Source: an uncultured Alphaproteobacteria bacterium
GTDB lineage: Bacteria; Pseudomonadota; Alphaproteobacteria; RF32; CAG-239
Direction of reading: 5' to 3'
Length of the DNA stretch: 64,000 bases
Assembly (NCBI GenBank): GCA_910577095.1
Contig: CAJTLY010000009.1
Location: forward strand, 1-64,000
The position numbers and the translations under genes are program-made. Below are positions 53,250-60,457 of this stretch, one piece after another (position 1 is the first letter of the stretch; each line of letters opens with the position of its first letter). A model generated the notes under the pieces. The model was given only the letters and a program-made list of their open reading frames with translations, was not told where the DNA came from and did not search any database.

Positions 53250-54317
53250 ATGTTTTTCATTAAAAAGTTAATCCTCGGTTTGGCGGCAATCATCTTGATT
53301 TATGTCGGCGGCAACGGTACCCAAAGCTCCAACCTGTTGTTTCAGGGCGGTGGCTTTGTCGGTATGATTGTCGGATTCGTGGTATTGTATATTTTTGCAA
53401 AAATGGTATGGCGGGCCATGGGCTGCCTGCCGGTTTTGCTGATTGTCTGTCTGATTGTCGGTTTTATCCTTTATGCGATCGGCGCTTTTAACAACGGTGT
53501 CGAAAATGTGGTACCGAACGTTCTTAATTTCCTCGGTGCCGGGCGCCATACGGCTGCCGGAAACGTGATACAGGCCAACGCTTCGGCTGAGCCGGCGGTT
53601 CCGGAACTGGTTGAATCGACGCCCCCTGCCGTACCGTTGCTTAATGAAAATTTTGATGAAGCGAGTACGGTTGTACCCGAAACAGCCGCGGTGCCCGCAA
53701 CCGCTCAGCCGGCAGCGGCACCGGCGGCGCGTCAGGAACCGCAACAGGTCGAATCCGAAAGCGGGTTGGGACGTCTGTTAAGCAGTCTGGCCGGAAAATC
53801 GGCCGAACCGGCGGCACAGCCTTCGTTTAATCCCAACAATTATCCGGCAGTTTACGGTGTCACGAAAGTGATTAACGGCGACACCCTGTTAATGGGCGGC
53901 CGCTATTTGCGAATCTACGGTATTGACGCTCCCGAATCAAACCAAACCTGTTCCGACGGAAAAGGACGTGCCTATCGCTGCGGACAGGAGGCGGCCCGCT
54001 GGCTGAAGAGCTGGATTTCCGGTCATGAATTGGAATGCCATGTGATCAAACAGGACTCCAAAGGCAACATGGTTGCCACCTGCGCACTCGGGCAGTATGA
54101 TATCGGCGCCGCGTTGGTCAACGCCGGTTGGGCGGTTGCCGACCCCAAGCAGAGCAACATCTATTTTCCTTACGAACAACAGGCGCGGGAAAACGGTCGC
54201 GGCTTGTGGCAGGGACAATTCTACAAACCCTGGGACTGGCGCGAAATTCAATCCAAAAAGCCCAAAATCAAAGTGATCAAGCCTAAAGGGCCGAAAAAAA
54301 GTCTGCTCGATTTATAG
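53250..54317 (+). CDS. Membrane-anchored thermonuclease-family protein
   Basis: This 355-residue protein has three hydrophobic helices in the first 80 residues, a long Ala/Pro/Glu-rich linker (about 100-195) and a C-terminal staphylococcal-nuclease (SNase) domain (about 205-330). Catalytic residues are visible: Asp in VINGDTLL, Arg in YLRIYGIDAPE, Glu of DAPESNQ, and LVNAGWAV. A Lys-rich tail follows. The anchoring suggests action on nucleic acid at the envelope. A role in competence, defence or nutrient scavenging is possible but not shown. Confidence 0.82.
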   Translation: MFFIKKLILGLAAIILIYVGGNGTQSSNLLFQGGGFVGMIVGFVVLYIFAKMVWRAMGCLPVLLIVCLIVGFILYAIGAFNNGVENVVPNVLNFLGAGRHTAAGNVIQANASAEPAVPELVESTPPAVPLLNENFDEASTVVPETAAVPATAQPAAAPAARQEPQQVESESGLGRLLSSLAGKSAEPAAQPSFNPNNYPAVYGVTKVINGDTLLMGGRYLRIYGIDAPESNQTCSDGKGRAYRCGQEAARWLKSWISGHELECHVIKQDSKGNMVATCALGQYDIGAALVNAGWAVADPKQSNIYFPYEQQARENGRGLWQGQFYKPWDWREIQSKKPKIKVIKPKGPKKSLLDL

Positions 54318-54324
54318 GTGAAGC

Positions 54325-54777
54325 ATGAAACAATCCAAGAGTTGGTTTTGTGCCGAAGAAAAAGATACCTCAGCGTTGGGACGTCAGTTGGCGGCGATTG
54401 CCCGCCGCGGCGATTGTTTCATCCTTAACGGAACCCTCGGAATGGGAAAAAGCGTGCTGTGCCGCGCCTTTATCCAAAAATTGACCGCTGCAACGGAAGT
54501 TCCCAGTCCGACCTTTACCCTGGTGCAAAGTTACGCGGCCGGTGATTTTGAGATTTATCATTTTGATCTTTATCGTCTCAAGTCGCCGGAAGAGATTTTT
54601 GAATTGGGGATGGAAGAAGCGCTTTATGACGGCGTCTGCCTGATTGAGTGGCCTGAAAAAATGGGGCCTTATCTGCCCCGCAAAGCAATTGTAATTGATA
54701 TTGTGCCGGAAAACGGCGGCCGCCGGGTCACCGTTACTTTTCCCGAACCGGCTGAAAGGTTGGCTTCTCTTGACTGA
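54325..54777 (+). CDS. tsaE: tRNA threonylcarbamoyladenosine ATPase TsaE
   Basis: A 150-residue P-loop ATPase that drives the TsaB-TsaD complex. Walker A is GTLGMGKSVL (about 37-46), followed by SPTFTLVQSY and HFDLYRLKSPEE, all diagnostic. hprK starts 8 bases before its stop in another frame. It is separated from tsaD by about 18 kb. Confidence 0.93.
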   Translation: MKQSKSWFCAEEKDTSALGRQLAAIARRGDCFILNGTLGMGKSVLCRAFIQKLTAATEVPSPTFTLVQSYAAGDFEIYHFDLYRLKSPEEIFELGMEEALYDGVCLIEWPEKMGPYLPRKAIVIDIVPENGGRRVTVTFPEPAERLASLD

Positions 54778-55198
54778 AACACGTAATATACATGCAACTT
54801 GTATCAACTATAGGGACTGCGGAATTTTGATTACCGGTCCTTCCGGCAGCGGCAAATCAGATCTGGCGCTGAGAATGATCATGGACAAGGGAGCTTCTTT
54901 GGTTGCCGACGACCGCACCGATCTGACTCCGGTTAAAAAACGTTTGCGTGCTTCCTGTCCCGAAAACATTTCCGGCCTGCTTGAAGTCCGCGGGCTGGGC
55001 GTATGCCGTTTTAAGCCTTCGGAGCCGGTTGATGTCGACCTGGTGGTGGAGTTGATTCCCGCCGATCGGAAAATAGAACGGATGCCGCAGGTGGAAACGG
55101 CGGAATTTGAAGGAATCACAATTCCCAAAATCCGGCTTCACGGCTTTGAAATATCGGCAATAGACAAGATCATTCTCGCCTGTTACCAAAACAAATAG
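54770..55198 (+). CDS. hprK: Short HPr kinase/phosphorylase (catalytic domain)
   Basis: A 142-residue protein matching the alphaproteobacterial short HprK, which lacks the N-terminal domain of Gram-positive enzymes. It has IHATCI, the P-loop GPSGSGKSDLALR (about 23-35), LVADDRTDL, GLLEVRGLGV and IPKIRL. The usual start ATG is absent; TTG 54770 overlaps tsaE by 8 bases, and GAAAGG lies 11 bases upstream. HprK adds or removes phosphate on Ser of HPr, linking it to carbon or envelope regulation. No HPr gene is in the window. Confidence 0.85.
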   Translation: MTETRNIHATCINYRDCGILITGPSGSGKSDLALRMIMDKGASLVADDRTDLTPVKKRLRASCPENISGLLEVRGLGVCRFKPSEPVDVDLVVELIPADRKIERMPQVETAEFEGITIPKIRLHGFEISAIDKIILACYQNK

Positions 55199-55201
55199 AC
55201 C

Positions 55202-55230
55202 TTGCTTTCTTACCCATGGTATTTTAATAT
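55202..55230 (+). promoter_or_regulatory. Promoter of mlaE-mlaF-radA
   Basis: TTGCTT (55202-55207), 17-bp spacer, TAATAT (55225-55230), 32 bases before the mlaE start. Confidence 0.6.
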
Positions 55231-55262
55231 AACTCCGATCAACAAGATTTGAGGACAAAACG

Positions 55263-56057
55263 ATGCAGCATCACAGATATCTGGAAAATTTTTTACGGGC
55301 ACTCGGCAAACCCCTGGTTGTGTTTGTTTCCCGGGTCGGCCAACTTTCTGAATTTATTGCCAGAGCGTTGTACAATACCGTAACACCGCCGTTTTATCCC
55401 AAGCTTTTGCTGCGTCAAATCGTCGATATCGGTTTTTATTCGCTGCCGGTAGTCGCTTTGACGACCATTTTTGCCGGGATGGTGATTGCTTTGCAAACCC
55501 ATGCCGGTTTTTCCAGCTACGGCGCCGAAAGCGCGATTGCTTCGGTGGTGCTGATTTCGGTTACCCGGGAGTTGGCGCCGGCTTTTGCCGGTTTGATGGT
55601 GGCCGGCCGTATCGGCGCGGCAATGGCCGCCGAGATCGGAACCATGAGAGTGACCGAACAAATTGATGCTCTGTCAACCCTGTCAACCAACCCTTACAAA
55701 TATTTGGTGGCGCCGCGCCTTTTGGCCGGGGTGATCGTGTTGCCGCTTTTGGTGTTGATCGGCGACGTGATCGGCATTTTCGGCGGTTATATTGTTGCGG
55801 TTTATCAGTTGGATTTCAATCCGGCCAACTATATCAACGCCACCGTCAACGAATTGCAGCCGATTGATATTGTCACCGGGGTGGTCAAGGCAGCAGTGTT
55901 CGGTTTTATCATTTCCCTGCTCGGCTGCTATAACGGTTACAAGTCCAAAGGCGGAGCCCAGGGTGTGGGCGAAGCGACCACCAATGCGGTGGTGGCGGCG
56001 TCGATCATCATCTTAATATTCAATTACATCATTACCGGCCTCTTTTTTACCAAATAA
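55263..56057 (+). CDS. mlaE: Phospholipid/lipid ABC permease MlaE
   Basis: A 264-residue permease with about five to six helices, of the MlaE/TtgE family that moves phospholipids between the membranes. Family segments include PPFYPKLLLRQI, VTRELAPAFAGLMVAGRIGAAMAAEIGTM and ALSTLSTNPYKYLVAPRLLAG. It is followed 18 bases later by its ATPase. The substrate-binding component MlaD is not nearby. Confidence 0.93.
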   Translation: MQHHRYLENFLRALGKPLVVFVSRVGQLSEFIARALYNTVTPPFYPKLLLRQIVDIGFYSLPVVALTTIFAGMVIALQTHAGFSSYGAESAIASVVLISVTRELAPAFAGLMVAGRIGAAMAAEIGTMRVTEQIDALSTLSTNPYKYLVAPRLLAGVIVLPLLVLIGDVIGIFGGYIVAVYQLDFNPANYINATVNELQPIDIVTGVVKAAVFGFIISLLGCYNGYKSKGGAQGVGEATTNAVVAASIIILIFNYIITGLFFTK

Positions 56058-56075
56058 CCGGCGGAGCTTACGAGT

Positions 56076-56846
56076 ATGGATCAGGATATCAACAAAATAG
56101 AAGTTAAAAATCTGCATAAGGCCTTTGGTCGCAAAAAGGTGTTGGACGGGGTGGACGTCTCGATCAAAAAGGGCGAATCCCTGGTTGTGATCGGCGGTTC
56201 CGGTACCGGAAAATCAGTGTTGATTAAATGTATTCAGGGTTTGATTACGCCCGATTCCGGCTCGATTAAAATTGACGGCGTCGAGACCGTCGGCGTCGCG
56301 CGGCAGGATAATGAAAGGCTCTATTCAACCATGGGGATGCTGTTTCAGGGCGGCGCTTTGTTTGACAGTTTGACGGTATGGGAAAACGTTGCTTTCGGGT
56401 TGTTGGAAAATCAGAAAATGCCGCGTCGACAGGCGCGCGAAAAAGCGATAGAAGTGTTGCGGCAGGTCGGGCTCAGCGCCGATGTTGCCGATTTGGCACC
56501 GTCCGAGCTTTCGGGCGGCATGCAAAAACGGGTCGGTTTGGCGCGAGCGGTAGCCACTCGGCCGGAAATCATCTTTTTTGACGAACCGACCACCGGTTTG
56601 GATCCGATTATGGCCGATGTCATCAACGATTTGATTATCGCTTCGGTTAAGGAACTCGGCGCCAGTGCACTGACGATTACCCATGACATGATTTCTGCGC
56701 GCAAAATTGCCGATCGCATTGCAATGCTCTATCAGGGAAAAATCATTTGGCAGGGAACGGTTGCCGAACTGGATACCACCGACAATCCTTACGTTTGTCA
56801 GTTTGTCAACGGCTGTTCCAAAGGACCGATCAAAGTGGAGGTTTAG
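56076..56846 (+). CDS. mlaF: Lipid ABC transporter ATPase MlaF
   Basis: A 256-residue ABC ATPase partner of MlaE. Walker A GGSGTGKSVL (about 40-49), the Q-loop in MLFQGGALFDSL, the signature LSGGMQKRVGLARA, Walker B IIFFDEPTTGLDPI and the switch His in THDM. The N-terminus with NLHKAFGRKKVLDGVDV fits MlaF. The radA start is 2 bases after its stop. Confidence 0.95.
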   Translation: MDQDINKIEVKNLHKAFGRKKVLDGVDVSIKKGESLVVIGGSGTGKSVLIKCIQGLITPDSGSIKIDGVETVGVARQDNERLYSTMGMLFQGGALFDSLTVWENVAFGLLENQKMPRRQAREKAIEVLRQVGLSADVADLAPSELSGGMQKRVGLARAVATRPEIIFFDEPTTGLDPIMADVINDLIIASVKELGASALTITHDMISARKIADRIAMLYQGKIIWQGTVAELDTTDNPYVCQFVNGCSKGPIKVEV

Positions 56847-56847
56847 A

Positions 56848-58221
56848 ATGGCAAAAAAAGGCGGGACCGAATACGCATGCCAAAACTGCGGCGCCGTTTA
56901 TCCGAAATGGCAGGGAAAATGCGACGCCTGCGGCGAATGGAATACAATCGTTGAAGAAAAGGTCGGCGGCGAAGGTTTTTCCAACTTTAATCCCAAGAAA
57001 AAAGGCAATCTGCTCGATTTTGTCTCGCTGAGCGGCACGCCGCAGGTTTTGCAGCGACTGCATACCAACATCATGGAACTTGACCGTGTCTGCGGCGGCG
57101 GTTTGGTTCCGGGATCGGTAATTTTGGTCGGCGGCGATCCCGGCATCGGCAAATCGACTTTGTTGCTGCAGGTTTGCGCCCGCATTGCCGATCTGCCCGA
57201 GCGACCCGAATGTTATTACATTTCCGGCGAAGAAGCCGCCGATCAGGTCAAAATCCGCGCCAAACGGCTGGAACTTGAAAACGCGCCGGTCAATCTGGCT
57301 TCGGCCACCGATGTCAAAGACATCGTCACCACTTTGGAAAAAAACGATGCCGCGGTGGTGGTGATTGATTCGATTCAGACCATGTATCTGGAGGAAGCGG
57401 AGTCTACCCCGGGCAGCGTTTCGCAAGTGCGCGCCTGTGCTTATGAATTGATCAAACTGGCCAAGAAAAAAGGTTTTGTGTTGTTTTTGGTCGGTCATGT
57501 GACTAAACAGGGTTCCATTGCGGGGCCGCGCGTTTTGGAGCATATGGTCGATACGGTGCTCTATTTTGAGGGCGAACGCGGCCATCAGTTCCGGATTTTG
57601 CGGGCAGTCAAAAACCGTTACGGCGCTACCGACGAAATCGGCGTGTTCGAAATGCAGGACAAAGGTCTGGTTGAAGTCGAAAATCCTTCGGCGTTGTTTT
57701 TGGCCGAACGTCAGGGGAATATTTCCGGTTCCTGCGTGTTTGCCGGCATAGAGGGTTCGCGGCCGGTGCTGGTGGAAATTCAGGCGTTGGTCAGTCAAAC
57801 CGGCTATGCCAGCCCCAAACGGGCGGTCGTCGGCTGGGACAGCGGTCGTTTGTCCATGGTGTTGGCGGTTTTGGAAGCGCGCGGCGGTCTCAACCTGAGC
57901 TCTCAGGACGTGTATCTCAATATTGCCGGCGGTCTCAAAATATCGGAACCGGCGGCTGATTTGGCGGTTGCGATGGCAATCATTTCTTCTCTGACCAACC
58001 GCCCGCTGCCGGCAGATATGGTTATTTTCGGCGAAATCGGACTTTCCGGCGAAATACGTGCCGTCAGCCAGCCCAACCTGCGCCTGAAAGAAGCTTATAA
58101 ACTCGGATTTCGCAGTGCGATTGTACCTTCGCAGTACAAAAAGGATAAAAAGAAAACCAATCTCGACATCAATCTCCACGAGATCGGCAATGTGCAAAAG
58201 CTGATCAACTGGTTTAATTAG
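56848..58221 (+). CDS. radA: DNA repair protein RadA
   Basis: A 457-residue RecA-like branch-migration ATPase. It has an N-terminal zinc finger C-x2-C...C-x2-C (ACQNCGAVYPKWQGKCDACGEW), Walker A GDPGIGKSTLLLQ, the RadA-specific KNRYG motif (KNRFG variant) and a C-terminal Lon-like domain with GLNLSSQDVYLNIAGG. The start is ATG 56848 (MAKKGGTEYACQ); a longer frame upstream overlaps mlaF and lacks similarity. Confidence 0.96.
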   Translation: MAKKGGTEYACQNCGAVYPKWQGKCDACGEWNTIVEEKVGGEGFSNFNPKKKGNLLDFVSLSGTPQVLQRLHTNIMELDRVCGGGLVPGSVILVGGDPGIGKSTLLLQVCARIADLPERPECYYISGEEAADQVKIRAKRLELENAPVNLASATDVKDIVTTLEKNDAAVVVIDSIQTMYLEEAESTPGSVSQVRACAYELIKLAKKKGFVLFLVGHVTKQGSIAGPRVLEHMVDTVLYFEGERGHQFRILRAVKNRYGATDEIGVFEMQDKGLVEVENPSALFLAERQGNISGSCVFAGIEGSRPVLVEIQALVSQTGYASPKRAVVGWDSGRLSMVLAVLEARGGLNLSSQDVYLNIAGGLKISEPAADLAVAMAIISSLTNRPLPADMVIFGEIGLSGEIRAVSQPNLRLKEAYKLGFRSAIVPSQYKKDKKKTNLDINLHEIGNVQKLINWFN

Positions 58222-58234
58222 GATCAAAAGAAGT

Positions 58235-58921
58235 ATGAACAGTCTTGACGTTGTTATTTTAATCATTGTCTTAATTTCGGCTCTGATCGCCCTCAACCGG
58301 GGGCTGATTAAAGAGGTTCTGTCGATTATCGGCTGGTTTCTCGGCGTTGCGGCGGTCATTTACCTGCTGCCGTACGTTCAGCCGTTGATGGAAGAACATA
58401 TCGAAAGCGAGATGATGGCGATTGTTGCTTCTTCGTTTACGATTCTGATTGTTTTTTTCATTATTTGGATTTATCTGACTTCAATCGTTATCGGCAAGGT
58501 GCGTTCCAGCAAATTGAGTGGGATGGATCGTCTGCTGGGGCTGTTTTTCGGCATCCTGAGAGCTTTTTTGCTGATTATCCTTCTCTATATACTGGTGGGT
58601 TGGATTATCCCCAAACAAAGCCAGCCGGAGAGTTTTAAGCAATCGAAGTATTTTCAGCTCGCCGGTTCTTTTGCCGAACCGATCGAAAAGCTGATTCCGC
58701 AGTCAACCAAAGATAAAGTGCATTCACAGGTAAACACCGACAAGGAAGTTTCTCCCGGCGTGGAATTGAACAGCGATCTGGATGATTTGTTTGAGAAACT
58801 GACCCAGCCGCAGGTTAAAAAGAAAGAAGTCAAAAAACCGACGGCGGATAAGTCCAAAGGGTATAACAAATCGGAACAAAAAAGCCTGGACCGATTAATC
58901 GAAATGACAGTTGAAGAATAG
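58235..58921 (+). CDS. cvpA: CvpA-family membrane protein
   Basis: A 228-residue protein with four transmembrane helices in the first 130 residues, starting LDVVILIIVLISALIALNRGLIKEVLSIIGW, the CvpA signature, and a charged C-terminal tail of about 90 residues. CvpA is linked to envelope integrity and colicin V export. It follows radA by 13 bases, as in many alphaproteobacteria. It is convergent with the ankyrin-like gene, stop to stop, 2 bases apart. Confidence 0.88.
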   Translation: MNSLDVVILIIVLISALIALNRGLIKEVLSIIGWFLGVAAVIYLLPYVQPLMEEHIESEMMAIVASSFTILIVFFIIWIYLTSIVIGKVRSSKLSGMDRLLGLFFGILRAFLLIILLYILVGWIIPKQSQPESFKQSKYFQLAGSFAEPIEKLIPQSTKDKVHSQVNTDKEVSPGVELNSDLDDLFEKLTQPQVKKKEVKKPTADKSKGYNKSEQKSLDRLIEMTVEE

Positions 58922-58923
58922 CT

Positions 58924-59460
58924 TTAGGGAAACAGCGACAACAGAACCGAAACCGGCAGGTACAGCAGATTATAGGCATTGCCGGTTTGTGCCGTATAAT
59001 TAAGTTCGCGTTGAACAATGTTCATTTGGCGGTCGGAAATGTAACGCGGCGCAAAACCGCCGCCGGAAGGAGTTCCGTTTATGGGCGGTGTGTACTGATT
59101 GCGGACAACCGGAACAATTTGATCCGATTTCATGAATTTGCGGTATTTGGAAGCGGAAATTCGGTTCAGACAGCCGGGATGACGCCGGGCGCCGGCTAAA
59201 ATAAAAGAATTGTACGCCTGATAGTCGTTACGCTTAACGGCTGCGCATACCCCGGTATCGCCGGCGGCGTTGGGGGAATCGATCCTCAGGCCGCGATGCA
59301 TGGCATTTCGCAAAGCCGGAACATCTCCGCGCGAAGCGGCGGCATACATGGCTTCGAAAGAACGCGGCGAAGCAACGGCCGTAGATGCCCAAAAAGCGAT
59401 AACAACCGAAAAACCGGCAATTATTTGTATTCCGAGATGATGAAATTTTGTATGCTTCAT
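58924..59460 (-). CDS. Exported ankyrin-repeat-like protein
   Basis: A 178-residue protein with a signal peptide ending ASTAVASP (about 24-31), then an ankyrin-like pair: FEAMYAAASRGDVPALRNAMHRGLRIDSPNAAGDTGVCAAVKRNDYQAYNSFILAGA (two helix-turn-helix units, written here as positions 34-90). The rest is polar and unmatched. An exported ankyrin protein of unknown binding partner. No similar gene is adjacent. Confidence 0.65.
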   Translation of the reverse strand: MKHTKFHHLGIQIIAGFSVVIAFWASTAVASPRSFEAMYAAASRGDVPALRNAMHRGLRIDSPNAAGDTGVCAAVKRNDYQAYNSFILAGARRHPGCLNRISASKYRKFMKSDQIVPVVRNQYTPPINGTPSGGGFAPRYISDRQMNIVQRELNYTAQTGNAYNLLYLPVSVLLSLFP

Positions 59461-59522
59461 GATAATTTCAGTTTGTTTGATCCGGTATAAATCCGCGTGT
59501 GTCGCAAAGCGCGAATATCTGT

Positions 59523-60119
59523 TTACGACAAAGCCTTTCGCGAATTGATTGCCAGCTGGATTGTGCCTTCGTCCATATAATCAAGCTCGGCACCGACCGG
59601 GATCCCCTGGGCAAGGGTTGTGACTTTGGTTTCAAAGCCTTTTAACCGGCTGACCAGATAATGCGAAGTAATTTGTCCGTCGACCGTAGCCGGGAGCGCC
59701 AAAATAACTTCTGCGGTCTGTTCGTGTTCAATGCGGTCGAGCAGGGTGTCAATATTCAGATCTTCGGGCGAAATGCCGTCCAGAGCCGATAACACGCCGC
59801 CAAGAATATGATATTTGCCTTTGTAAAAACCGACCCGTTCCATCGCCCACAAATCGGCAACGTCCTGTACCACGCAAATGGTCCGACTGTCTCTTTTCTC
59901 CGAAGTGCAAACCGAGCAGGGCGAGACGGTGTCATAATTGCCGCAAACCTCACAGGTTTTAATGTTTTCGGCAACGCCTTGCAGGGCCTCTATCAACGGC
60001 AGCAAGGCGGTTTCGCGCTTTTTCAGCAAATGAAGTACGATCCGTCGTGACGAGCGCGATCCCAGCGCCGGCAGTTTGGCAATGATTTTGACCAGTTTTT
60101 CTATTTCCTGACCGGACAA
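59523..60119 (-). CDS. recR: Recombination mediator RecR
   Basis: A 198-residue ring-forming protein that loads RecA with RecO/RecF. It has an N-terminal HhH (KLPALGSRSSRRIVLHLL), a zinc motif CEVCGNYDTVSPCSVC and a Toprim domain with ICVVQDVADLWAMER; the C-terminal segment TTLAQGIPVGAELDYMDEGT is typical. It is last in dnaX-ybaB-recR. Confidence 0.95.
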   Translation of the reverse strand: MSGQEIEKLVKIIAKLPALGSRSSRRIVLHLLKKRETALLPLIEALQGVAENIKTCEVCGNYDTVSPCSVCTSEKRDSRTICVVQDVADLWAMERVGFYKGKYHILGGVLSALDGISPEDLNIDTLLDRIEHEQTAEVILALPATVDGQITSHYLVSRLKGFETKVTTLAQGIPVGAELDYMDEGTIQLAINSRKALS

Positions 60120-60130
60120 TTTCTGTCTCC

Positions 60131-60451
60131 TTAAAACGGAAGTTTAAGACCGCCCAGATTAAGACCGCCGGTCACATCCTTCATTCCTTCGCTCATCATC
60201 GCGTCAACTTTGCCCTGAGCATCGTTGAAAGCGGCCAAAATCAGGTCTTCGAGAATGTCGGTTTCTTCCGGGTCAAGCAAACCGGGGTCAATTTCCACTT
60301 TTTTAGCCTCAAATTTGCCGTTGAGGGTAACTTTGACCATCCCGCCGCCGCTGGATCCGATGACTTCGCTTTCGGCCAGTTTCTTTTGGGCTTCTTCCAT
60401 TTTTTTCTGCATCATCTGGGCCTGTTTCATAATTCCCTGCATATTCATCAT
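60131..60451 (-). CDS. ybaB: YbaB/EbfC nucleoid-associated protein
   Basis: A 106-residue DNA-binding protein, predicted dimer. The N-terminal helix is rich in Met/Gln/Lys (MKQAQMMQKKMEEAQKKL), followed by a beta segment with VIGSSGGGMVKVTLNGKFEAKKVEID and a helix. It lies 6 bases after dnaX and 11 before recR, its conserved position. Confidence 0.93.
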   Translation of the reverse strand: MMNMQGIMKQAQMMQKKMEEAQKKLAESEVIGSSGGGMVKVTLNGKFEAKKVEIDPGLLDPEETDILEDLILAAFNDAQGKVDAMMSEGMKDVTGGLNLGGLKLPF

Positions 60452-60457
60452 GATTGT

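Noticed and set aside
56707..56847. Longer RadA frame overlapping mlaF
   Set aside because: The extra 47 residues lie in another frame of mlaF; MAKKGGTEYACQ at 56848 is the normal RadA N-terminus.
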